The notes beneath the pieces are model-generated. The model saw only the letters and a list, made by a program, of their open reading frames with translations, searched no databases and had not been told where the DNA came from. Below, piece by piece: positions 27,490-39,000 of a stretch of 64,000 nucleotides of DNA. How positions within the stretch are numbered: the stretch's first letter is position 1; each line of letters begins with the position of its first letter. The position numbers and the translations under genes were made by a program. The stretch covers positions 1,187,686,357-1,187,750,356 of the forward strand of contig OY728152.1 in the NCBI GenBank assembly GCA_963277665.1, given 5' to 3'. This DNA comes from Viscum album. Lineage: Eukaryota; Streptophyta; Magnoliopsida; Santalales; Viscaceae.

Positions 27490-27990
27490 TCCTGTTTGAT
27501 AGTGGAAGAAAGTAGAACATGATCCGAAGAAGTTTTACGGAGAGTATGGGATGAGGTCCCTATAATTTGAGGTTGGGGACCACATGTTGCTGAAGGTTTC
27601 CCCTGAATATACGAATCAATGGATTTATAGAGGGAGTAAGTTTTCACCCTGTTTCCTTGGAACCATTAAGGTGTTGATGAAATTTGGGGAGGTGGAATAT
27701 CATTTAGTGATGCCATCACATTTATAGAGTATCCATGATGTATTACGTGTCTCTCAACTTCATCTACATTGTCACGATGACTCCCATGCAATTGACTAGA
27801 GAGAGTTTGATATCAAGGATGACATAACATTGGTGGAGCATTCAGTAGAGATCTAGGACCATTAAGAGAAGGAATTTTGTTGGTGGAAATTTCTTTTGGA
27901 TCGTGAATTATGGTTCATTATGATTTAGAGGACAATACTTAGGAGGAAGAAACATAGATATGTTCCCAATACCCAGAGATATTTTGAGTT
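27490..27990 (+). pseudogene. gypsy 2 integrase C-terminus and chromodomain-like tail
   Basis: Shows the GPY/F-type region: FEVGDHMLLKVSPE near 27,570, a K-F-S-P-C-F-L-G segment near 27,643, VEYHLVMPSHL, and IHDVLRVSQLHLH (the family's V-H-N-V-F-H-V-S-x-L). An ITLVEHSVEI segment near 27,826 and WKFLLDRELW near 27,885 match the family's 'P-V-x-I-L-D-x...V-K-V-L-W' chromodomain strand. This layout is typical of plant chromoviruses such as the Tekay/Del group; the lineage assignment is inference. Confidence 0.75.
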
Positions 27991-28553
27991 TTGCATCATT
28001 CTTTTTTGCTCAATGAAGTAATGATTTAACCTTTTTTATTTTAAGATGATCCATTTTTATTTCATTTAAATATGTGTGGTGTGATGTGTGTCAGATTACA
28101 AATATCTGAACATGGGAGGAACTGATTCCTAATTAATATGAATTATCAACGATGTGATTAAACCCATGTTGGTGAGTTAGGTCCACCCAAAGCGGATTGT
28201 ATCTTTATAAGAAGGATGTAATTCCCTGATTCCTATGTTCATTATGGTGTATGTTTTGTGGTTGTGTAGTGTATTTAGTGGTCGTTTGGGTTCATGTGTT
28301 GATATCTATGATGATAAGCCCTGGTTAAAAGATATTGGAAGAGGTTGTCAGGGGTATAGTGTTTCCAATCCATCTTTTGACCAACCCATGGTGGTTTTCC
28401 GTTGAGATTTGATGTGTTCAGTTAGTACCATGTTTAATGTTTGACTAGACCCTTGAGATGTGTCATGGGGGATCCTTTTGTGGAACCTCCCTCTATTTAC
28501 AAATATTTTGGTTTTGAAATATCTAGGGTGATTATAGTTTGAGATTTATTTAA

Positions 28554-31500
28554 TATAATGGTATGTACCTCTCTGGTCCATTACATTATATGAAATATGG
28601 TGTTTGGGGTTTCCTAGGAAGTCTAGGTGACTCCTTTCAATACCTTGTAAAATTTCTAGTTTTACAATGGTGTCTCACCATGGAGGTATCTCACCCTAGA
28701 AGTGTCTTGCTGGTGGTGTCTCAACCTATAAGTGGTTCACCCTAGTGGTGGCCTACTAGTAGTGTATTACCATGGAGGTAGCACACCCTAGCTGTATGTC
28801 ACTATGGAGGTGGCTCAATATAAAGGGCTCATTGGAGGTCACTCATCTATTGGTGCCTCACCTGGTGGTGTCTCACCTGGTGGTGTCTCTCCTGGAATTG
28901 AATCACTAGAAGTGGTGGTCGGTTCATCCAGATGATGCCTCGCTGAGTGGTGGATCGCCAAATGGTTCCTTATCCAGTAGTGGCTCATTTGGCCATGCCT
29001 CATAAATTGTGTTTTCATATCTTTCAGTTTTCCCTTTTGATGTCTTCTTTGATATAATATGAGTTTAATGGATTATTTATAAGGCCTTAAGAACAATTAA
29101 AATCCCATAAATCATTTCCCATGTTTATTAAGAAGGGGGAGACTTTTAATTGGTCAAAAAGTGTGGTCTTGGTCAGATCCAACATTAATGGAAAATAAAA
29201 AATTGTATCGAATCCATTACTCTGATAAAATCATCCTAAATCTGAGATACATTTTCACTTGTTCATTACTTATAATTTTCTCATGTTTTGGGATCTGTCC
29301 AATCCCTCTTCCCATAGGATCTAAGTAAAATTATACAATATTTGGTTTAGGATTTCATTGGATAATTTACTGATGCATGGGTTCCCTTGTTTTATTGCAA
29401 CCAAGATGTTCTATTAATTTTTCAAACAATTAGGTTTTTTCCTTCAACATTATTAATTTTGAATCATGAGGGATAGATATATATAATTTCCCTTAGGAAG
29501 ATAGTTTTTTCTAGATTAATAAATATAATTGAATAGATTTTAAATCAATAAATAGTGTTCTGGGAAGAGTGACACTTGTTTCTATTATGTTATTGATTTT
29601 TGGATATTATTATTTGTATGGGTTAACTACCCACTAAAAATTATGGACATTTGTGTCCTTGTTTTTGAATAATATGGTTTAAATCATGCATAAGTTTGGT
29701 TCTATTAGATACTTATATATATAATTTGGTTAACCATGTATATTCAACTAATAAATTGATTACCTAGGATCATGAAATTTCTATGATAACCCCTAAATTG
29801 ACAAGTTTAATTCAATAATAGATGACCCTAAGTCTAAAAATATGTTTTACTTTGGTTTTTTTAGGGATGTGGTTGTGATAATGGTTTTGAATATGGGGTT
29901 TGGTTTTTTTGGTATGGTAATCTGGACATGGTATGATGATGCAATAGGGCTTTGAAACTGGTTGTGCATTAGTATGTTTCTAGATGTGGCTGTTAGTTGG
30001 GGTTTGGTTTTGTTGATATGTTATTTTGGGTGGGTGAATTTCAAAATTGTTAGTAGTGATTCATATGGGTGTTTCTCCCTTCATAACATGCAAAAAAGCT
30101 TCACCCCATATCAAGGGGTGATGGTATGATGTTTCATTAATGTGAAGTGCATTAATTTACCTTGATTATTACTATGTTTCATAATTTCCCAGGTAGTTCT
30201 AGAATGAATAAATAATTTATTAATAATGTTTAGAATGGTTTGGGTTCATTTAGTTAATGGAAGGGAACTGCTTAAATAAAATTATTGAAAATGTGAAATG
30301 GTGTTTGTGTCTTGTGTGATGTTGTGCATTTAGAGGTAACATCAAAGTAAAGAAGTCATGGGTTGGTTAGTTTTTTGTTTATAAACCCATAGGTTAGGAT
30401 TGTGTGATTTCCTCTATGCATATGTATACATTTTATTTTCTTCTAATTTCAATATGAAACCCCACCCTTGTTTAGAACTATTAGTCGAACACCCCATTTT
30501 TCATGGGGGAGGGTGTCTTTCCAAACATCCTGGTGGTAGGATGGATGAATAGTCACCCTCAATTCCATGCTCCCTCTTCCAAGAGATGATGGCTCAAGTT
30601 TTATCAAGCATGATGTGATTAGTTTTGGTATCCCATGTGTCTTCGGGATGATTTGTGACATGGTGTTATTGGTGTCTTTGGGATGAGTTGTGACATGGTG
30701 TCCTAGGAGTCTTACAGATGAGTTGTGATGTGATTTCTTAAGTGTATTCATGATAATATGGGATGTGTTGTGAGGCCCATGCGTGTGCAGGAGGGATGTA
30801 TGTGAGGACCTGGTGTGTGCGAGTGGGATGTGTTTTCTGGGCATGGTGTTTTCAACTAAGATTTGTTTTCAGGCCCGCGTTTGTGCAAGCGGGATGTTAT
30901 ATGGTATATTCAAAAGAGGTAGGAGAGCCAGGAAATATTCTATTAGGGTATGGGAGAAGATAATTAGTGGAAAAGTGGATCAATATAACCTACTATAAAT
31001 GGGATTTGTATTATGTTACATTAATTGTCCTACATTATATGTTTATCATGCCATGTTGAGGTTGGGTTTATGGTTTTTCTATATGTTAGGTGCTGTTTGG
31101 TTCTCCAATTTTCTCACAGATGTATTAGTATGCTCCATCCACTTGTGCATGAGTGTCATTGGTTTTCCTAATAAGTATAATTTTATACTCACCATACATA
31201 TATATAACTATTTTAGGTCTCTAATAATATTATGTAGATCATGTTGGATGTTACTAGATCAGAAATTGGGACAGTTGATGTGTGGATGCTCATGTTTTGT
31301 TTTGGGGTACTTATTTTGAGACTATTGTTTGTATTGGTTATATTTACACATGCCATGTGGGGTGGATTTTGGTTTCCTTATATATATATGTGTGTGTTTG
31401 TGTGTGTGTGTGTCATGGAGTTGGTTTTGGTTGATACAATCTATCCCCCAATATTTTTTTCTCATAAAGTATAATGCCTCCCATGTTATGAGATTTGTAC

Positions 31501-31617
31501 ACTGTTGGTACTAGTCACCCACCAGAGGCCTACTTGAGGCTGGACTCATGGGTTATTATATCCATTTATTCATTTCCATACTAGGTGGGGTAACCTTGGA
31601 GGGAGGTGGTCAAGATA
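28554..31617 (+). repeat. 3' LTR of gypsy 2
   Basis: About 3.06 kb, the partner of 20,061-23,149. It carries the same ordered landmarks: short tandem array at 28,668-29,010, the TGATGATGCAATAGG block, the ~36 bp tandem region near 30,640-30,760, and the TA/GT microsatellite at 31,380-31,414. Near 30,770-30,890 it contains about three degenerate GAGG/GGCC...GTGTG(C) units partly absent from the 5' copy. No strong polypurine tract is visible before 28,554. Confidence 0.86.
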
Positions 31618-31833
31618 GTTCTCTAATGATTCTATGTTGAAATAATTCATTTTCCATAAAATAAGATCCTGATTTTGAATCCCAATAATATAGATAACCT
31701 TTCGAAACTACACCAACTTCAGAAAAACTATTTGAAACCAAAAATAATATAGTAATGTGATCAACTAGATTTTTCAAAAAACATAATCATCCCAAAAGTA
31801 ATTAGACGACACTTTGAGGGATTTTTCCTCACA
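31618..31833 (-). repeat. 5' LTR of copia A, part 2 (right of gypsy 2)
   Basis: Begins with GTTCT, the right copy of the gypsy 2 target duplication, and continues the copia A LTR. It aligns with 12,943-13,154, including the shared AACATAATCATCCCAAAA block. It ends near TCACA at 31,833, the outer boundary of copia A. Confidence 0.85.
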
Positions 31834-34800
31834 AGAGAGAAGGAAGTTGTTTTTTAAGAAATGAAGAGGATGATTACCCCAATTAATATTGTTATCCAAA
31901 TTAATAATGTTTTATAAACATTATATTATTCATAAAACATGTTGAGTAATATAATAAAGATTATATTTTTATTTATAAGGATATAAATCCCAAACCAAAC
32001 CTATACTCAAAGCTAAAAATTAACTATGTATTGATAAGAACACATAATATGATAGGCAAATAAAACACTCGCAAAATAGGATTTGAATTTTATGAAAGAA
32101 AAACTAATATTAATACATAAAAACAATAACTATTTTGAGTAAATAATCCTTATTAATTTGAATTTTATAATGGAAGATAAATTTTTGATATAATCTATGA
32201 GTAATGTCACTTTTAAGGAAGATGGGATTAACATGACTCGATTAAGAGGAATTACGGTTGAGGATATCTTGGAACAATTTTAAATAATAATAATAATTCT
32301 TTTTAAATAGTGTATGAGTCATCTTAGACTGGTAAAAATGTAACGTGAAACCTTTGGTAAAACATACAAATGTTACACACAAAAATGCTAATTTGGAATA
32401 ATTTATTAGTATATGAAATAAAATCCTGTCTAGAATATCCTTAGTTGAGAAAATCATGGAAAATATAACCTTCATATAAAACATATATTAATGAATATAG
32501 AGAGTGAATTATTCCCAAAATTACAATTATATTGGTAATACAAATGTATCTTGACAACAATTTTGAAATTAAATATTGAAGTAATTAAATTTAGGAAGAA
32601 CTATATTTAAATGATTTTTTTGGTTTTGTGGATTCATTGGGAATAATGGAAATATTTCTTGGCACATCATGTAACTTCTCTGTAATTATATATTGAATGA
32701 AATTTAAAGGAATAAATGCATAGACTAGATAGATAATATGGAAGAATAATTTACTAGTGAAGTGAAATTGGTCTTAGTTAATAATATATGATCAGTTTTA
32801 TAATTTATAGAATATTTTTGGGATCTTTTGACAATATGGTCACTATGATAAGGAATGTATGACATTTATTCTAAGAAAATATCAACATGATTTTGAATGA
32901 ATTAATTGTTGTATAGGTATCAAAACATAAAATGTATTCATTTTTTAATTGGATCATAAAACTATATTGAGTAGAAATCCATAAGCTCCTGACCTTTCAC
33001 GCTCATCAAATATTACTAGATACAACATGTTTGTATATAATATTGAGGAATATGAAAGTGGTTTTTTTAACATTGGTGATGAAATATCATTGGAAAAATA
33101 AAAGTATTAGATTAGGTAAAATTGAATCCAAAAATTTGAATTCAAATGATGTCACATTTCTCAATGGGATATAAGAAAAGCAATTGAGTGTGAGATAGCT
33201 CTTTGATGAAAGAAATGAGGTTATTTTGATAATAAGTAGTTTCAAAATCAAGATAATTAGTGACATATAGATCATCAAGAAAAATTAATGAATTATTATA
33301 AATTTTCATTCTATATTTTTCATCAAAATGATTCATGTTACCTTAATGAAATATAAGAAAATATTCTCTCGCACGTGATACTTTTCCATCATAGATAGAA
33401 ACGTTTGAGTAAAATATCTTCTGAAAATTGTATCAAATATATTAAATAGATGAATAGTGACACATATTTTTCCAAGAAACATATAAAATTATATTAAAGG
33501 TTACTTAAGGCATAAAAGAGTTGAAATAAAATTAATTATTACAATTGCATTATAAAACCAGATCTTAGAGGAAAAATTTCATGTTACGCCACTATATGTG
33601 ATATAATCATCGTTAAATATTTGATTATAATAAAATAATGAAGAATTTAATGTTTATGAAATAGAAGTTTCATCCTATGGATATGTAAAATATTTTTTAA
33701 TGGAAATTTCAGAAATGATTTTATTTTTGAAAAAAAATGAAGAAAATCAAGTGGAAGGGTATTAATTAGGAATGAATTTGAATAATTTATAGAATAAATG
33801 GAATCAATAATTTATAAATTACTTTTTACATTCCCACGAATGATGATTTTCCTATGATAATATAGAAGTCATGCCAATAATGAAATAGTACTTTTATTAA
33901 TGTTAAATGTGTAAAAATAATTCTAGAGATAATATGTTTGCATAGTTGAGGATATTTAGAGAATGTGTCTAATGTTACTATATAATAACCTGAGTTATCT
34001 TATAATTTAGTATAAAATAAATACAACATTTATATACTTAGGAGTCTTTGACACTCACTATTAAATAAAAATTTAAAACGAAAATATTGGGATGTTTTAT
34101 GAAAATGTTGAGGGACATATATTTCCATAATTAATTTAAAATTAAAAAAAACTATAGATTCTGGTATAGATATATCTATTTGGTTTTTGAAAAGTATGAT
34201 GATATGTTTATTAAAAATAAATCCAACTTTAATGTTTTAAATTAAATAGTATGCTAAGAAAATCATGAAGGAAATTAGATTATTTCTGAAGAGTGTTATT
34301 GACGAACAAGTTGGGAAATAATATCATGCTACTAATATTGATTTTCATGAGATTATTGACAAATAATATGTTGTATTAATTAAAAAAACAATGTATTAAA
34401 ATATAAAAAATCATTTGGAAGTATAATATATAATTAGATATCATACTATAAAAGTTTTGTTGAGGAGTAGATTAGGGATTTACAATCAAAGAGATTTTTT
34501 ATCAGTGAATGATCCATATTCACTGAAAAAGTTATTTATAAAAATAAATGATCCAATCTTATGAATGATAAACTACTTTAGATTTAGAGAAATTTCACAT
34601 GGGATTATTTCTCTATAATAAAAGATAAGTATTTAAATAAGACCAAGTGGGTAGCCTAGTATATAATGACTGGTTGAGTAGAAGTGTTAAAGAATAATGA
34701 AAGAATATAATTCATAGAAAATTAATAGGATTAATTATTTAATTTTGAAAAATAATTTTCATATTTTTTAATATTTGAATAAAAATAAAATTTTCCTTCA

Positions 34801-36070
34801 TCTATTCTCAATAATATTATAAACTATTTCAAATTGATCTAATATAATCAATCCTAGTTATAAATTTCGATGAATTAGTTTACATGTATAAAAATATGTA
34901 TAAATCGTTGAAAATGATGGAATAGTGATTTAAAAACTAAATAAATCTCTCAATTAGAAAACAAAATTTGCTAGAATCCTGTAATCAAAGCAGGATAGAT
35001 GATTGTGAGAGATTAAATTCATTAAAAGTAAGATTTATAATAATGATTATGTAAAGGAGGGGGATGTATCAACTCTTGATTATATGGATATTTTGGGTAA
35101 TATTGTGTTGGTAGTTGAATATGAATGATATTAAATAGAATATACTATAATAATATTAATTTACACTGATATTTCAATGTTGTAAGATATGAGATATTTT
35201 GTCGGATTACATGAGTTGAAAAAGAAAGATTTTATTTTTGTTTCATAAGTATTGTATTCAAAATAATTATTCAATAAGTTCATAATAGAAGACTCCAATC
35301 ATGTGACCACATTCTCATAGGTGGGGATACATCTCATTATAAATACAAAAGGATATAGTGTAAATTTGAACTCATTTAAAAAACCAATTAATATCAAAAA
35401 TTATCTTACTCTATTTATAGCTAAAATATTCACTATAGTGATCCTATGTGATAGGTGTCATAGTGGTCCTAAATAATCAAAATTAATAGATTCTAAACAA
35501 TTTCCCAAATGCATTAAAGCAGTATTGATCTTTGAGATGATTTAAAAAATAAGTGATCACATTAATCTATTTAGGGTTACTAATACCAAAAAGTTGATAG
35601 ATTGTGATTATAGGTAGTCTACTTTAGGTTGTATATTTATTTTAGGATGAATATTTGTTAGATGGCACTATGTGAAAAAGATATTAGTTATATTATGAAC
35701 TAGATTAGAAAAATATGGGCATGTTATATGTTAGTGAAAGTAGATAATATTAATTATTTAAATGGAAAAATATATACGGATTAAGATTTATAAATCTCAT
35801 GGAATTTCATTTGACCTTAAAAATTTTATTGATCTCTAAAAAAATTATGAAACACTGTCAATATATTATTATACAATTCATATTTAATTTCACCAATGAA
35901 TTGGCACAATACTTTTTTACAAATAGATAAAATATCTATAAAATACAACCTTTTCTTGAAAAGTGGTGGTAAGATAATTCCAATTGATAAAGTATATTAT
36001 TTGATGTTCCCTATTGTGAGTTGTTGAGTATGAAGAAAATTTGAAGAGTAATTTTTATGTACCTGTTGAA
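31834..36070 (+). pseudogene. copia B pol relic (integrase, RT, RNase H)
   Basis: Right half of the split copia B. Near 32,311-32,360 a frame reads CMSHLRLVKM, stop, RETF, resembling the integrase zinc-region motif C-x-S-C-x-x-G-K-M-T-R-x-x-F with one extra residue. From about 35,293 the RT end is readable: NHVTTFS (the family's V-x-T-P-L), VILCDRCHSG near 35,440 (the family's A-M-x-C-T-R-P-D-I), a K-A-V-L-I-F-E-M-I segment (the family's A-V-K-W-I-L-R-Y-L) and VTNTKKLIDCDYR at about 35,575-35,613, then STLGCIFILG of RNase H. No YVDD box was found. Many stops; certainly dead. Confidence 0.7.
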
Positions 36071-39000
36071 ATAGTTAACGTATGTTTTATTTTTTAAAAA
36101 TAGGATTATGAAATATTATAATATGTTGTTTAAATATATTTATTCATTTTGAATTATTTTATATTATTTTTAATGTGATTAGGGGATATTCCTTGTTTTT
36201 TATACGATTAATGGAATTTTTGTTCCATAGTTAGATAAATGACTATGTTCTAAATATTTCATAATATATTAATTTTTTTAAGATATTATTTATTTTTCAA
36301 AAAAACATTTTAATTATTAGAGATAGATTTATTTTAGAAGACTATATTGATATTTCAGTAAATTCGGTATCTATGTAATATGATTGAGTATTTTCAAATG
36401 AAAAAAAATTATATATTAGATGTTGGAAACTAGGTAATATGTTTGTAGTAATCATAGATGATTGAAAATTGAAAACTAAATAAAACTTTCAAATAAGAAG
36501 TTTTCTTCTATTTATGGAGTTTTAAAATATGTAATATCCTATTTTTAACAAGAACTGATATTTTGGGAAAAGAAAATATGATATGAAATGCATAATATTT
36601 ATGGTTATTAATGGTTTGATTTGTGAGATTTTTAGATAATATAAAAAAATTTGTGCTTAATATATTAGTTCAAGTTCTAAACACCACAACCATTATAAAT
36701 AGTTTTTATTCAACCTAATTTTAATGAATCAAATATAATTTGATTTTTTATATCAGTGGTAGTTATTCCTTGAGAAGGATTTTACATCATATAGTGTAGT
36801 TCATGGAAAAATTTATTCATATAAGAAAATAATTCAAAATTTAAATGGATTTTATGGATTAACTTATAGAATAATTTATCATGGCTTAAAAGGATTTTAT
36901 TTATGATATTATCTAAAATTAAATTAAAATTAAAATGGAGGTATTTTTTAGTCTATTTTAAATTATGGATTTAATTTCTATTGAATGAAATGTTATATTT
37001 CCATATTTTAATTATCAATAATTTTATTCAAATAATTATATGATAATCAATGATAAAAATTATAGATATATTAATTAATGATGAATTGTTAATTTTAGTT
37101 TCAGAAATTTTATTAATTATAAAACTATATTATATTATATAATAGATAAATCAAATATTGTTATGTTCTTGCTATTTTATACATGTTATGTGTTGAGGTA
37201 GGAAGATGTTATTTTCATTCTCCTGACGGATTTTTTATAAGTAGTATGTAGACTAAGGTGTGTTTCCCAGATCTCCTGCCCACTTTAATAATTCTAAATG
37301 GTTGAGGACGAAGGCTGACATTCATATAACTCTCCCCCCTAGAGTTTTAAGAATAGATTTTGATAAAGAAAAGTATTTCATTTTGGGAGAAACATGTTGA
37401 TATATAAAAAATAGTATGTTCTCCTAAATTTTTAAAGAAACATCTATATGACATGTGGTACCTATAAAAATAACACCCCTTTCATTATAGAGGATAATGA
37501 TACCTAAAATAAAATATCTATGACACCCTACCAAAAAAATATGTTTGATATTTATTTAGTTTTAATAAATAAAATACATTAAAGGGTCCTATAAAATATT
37601 TTTGGTAACAAACCAACCACATGAAATAGTAGGATTCCTCATTAGATCCATATATTATCGTAAATTCCTAGGTGTCATTAAATTATTTATTCATTTTCAT
37701 ATGAACAAGGAAGTGATTAAATATTACATGATCATTACTAAAAATGGTTACAATGGTGTATTTCAATAATAAATTGAGAAAATTGAACTATTAATTTGAA
37801 CAAAATCTCAGATGTGTATCTATTTAACCTAAAAACATAATTCATTTATATGAAAATATATATACGTAATTTTATTTTTAGAATATTATGATATTTTGTG
37901 AATAAAATTGATGATTTAGGATTTTGGAAAAAATAATGAAATCATATAATGAATAATTAATGGGAAATTGTTAGAGGATTTTTTAAAACATTTAGGTAGT
38001 ATTTTCATAAAAAAGATATCAATTACATTCAATATAAGTTTTGATTAGGTAAAATATAGAATATTGAATTACTATATGAAAATCAAAGAAAATTGGATAC
38101 ATGAATTGTAATAATGTTAAATTAGAAGATACCTTCTAGGGAAAATATGAAATTATATGAATGATGAAAGAAATACTTTTTACCATTATTTTAATATTTT
38201 AATCTAACACACAATTATGTCATAGAATATAAAATATGATTTGGAATAGAAATTAAATAAAATAATAGATGTGTACATGAAAAAAAAAACTATAACAGTA
38301 ATAGAAATTAATTTGTTATTATTAAAAATAATATTGACATATTTTAGAAACATCCAAAATAGAGTGTGGATATTTTTCGATTAGATTATTGTATTTAATT
38401 ATGTGAAAAATACCTAAATTATGTTTTATGAAAAGGAAAGGAAAATCCCCTTTAAAATAAGAAGAAATATAATATAATACAATAAATTTGAATATTAAAT
38501 CTAATAATAGAATTGTATTGTTAAATAAAAATGAATAAAAATAAATGAATGGAGATTGGTTTAATTTTAAACATACAACATTGGTAACATATGATAAAAA
38601 TTATTTTAAAATTGTTAAAATGGAATGGATTTAAAAATCGCATTAATAAATAATAAATTTTAAAAAAATTGAATAGTTTAATATAAGAATTGTATCAAGA
38701 AAATTAGACATAAAATATATAATATCTCTCAAATATCTCAAATATAAATTATAATAAAATTATTTGACTCTAGAATCACTCTCACAATCTATGACATGAT
38801 TTATAATAAATACTGAATTATAAATCATCTATTTAAGAACTTCATTAATATTTTTTCCCATAATATAGATAACTTACTCATATATTAGTCATTTATTAAT
38901 TACTCATAGTTGTTTAGATTATTTTATGTTTTTAGTTATAATCATTCAAGAATTTTTTTTATATCATCCTTATTCATATTTACTTCCTCTAGTGATAAAA

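Larger units (their letters stand above)
20061..31617 (+). mobile_element. Ty3/gypsy element 2, nested in the copia A LTR
   Basis: Complete but heavily decayed gypsy element of about 11.6 kb on the plus strand: 5' LTR (20,061-23,149), primer site, gag, RT, RNase H, integrase, chromodomain-like tail and 3' LTR (28,554-31,617). Target duplication is GTTAT at 20,056-20,060 and GTTCT at 31,618-31,622 (4 of 5 identical). The intact sister copia LTR reads GTTCT at the matching place. Integrase after RT identifies Ty3/gypsy. Its pol resembles that of gypsy 1 in domain layout, suggesting related chromoviruses, but the LTR sequences differ. Decay is visibly greater than in gypsy 1. Confidence 0.9.
11809..31833 (-). 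mobile_element. Ty1/copia element A (minus strand), with nested gypsy 2
   Basis: Complete but decayed copia element read on the minus strand: 5' LTR (18,924-20,060 plus 31,618-31,833, split by gypsy 2), primer site 18,923-18,909, gag, zinc knuckle, integrase, RT, RNase H, polypurine tract and 3' LTR (13,154-11,809). Removing gypsy 2 and one copy of its target duplication gives LTRs of about 1,346 and 1,348 bp, a near-perfect match that supports the boundaries. The order integrase before RT is diagnostic of Ty1/copia. The RNase H resembles the Sire/Maximus-type 'CHFLG...SLISW' arrangement, so that lineage is possible. No clear target-site duplication was found at its own outer ends. Confidence 0.87.
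10796..36070 (+). mobile_element. Ty1/copia relic B, split by copia A
   Basis: Plus-strand Ty1/copia internal region in two halves. The left half (10,796-11,808) carries a primer binding site and a decayed gag. The right half (31,834-36,070) carries a decayed integrase zinc region and the end of RT plus RNase H. The split coincides with the outer ends of copia A, so copia A appears to have inserted into the gag region of B. Every frame is riddled with stops, more than in the elements nested inside it, consistent with B being oldest. The LTRs could not be delimited. Copia B accounts only for 10,796-11,808 and 31,834-36,070; the middle belongs to younger elements. Confidence 0.65.
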
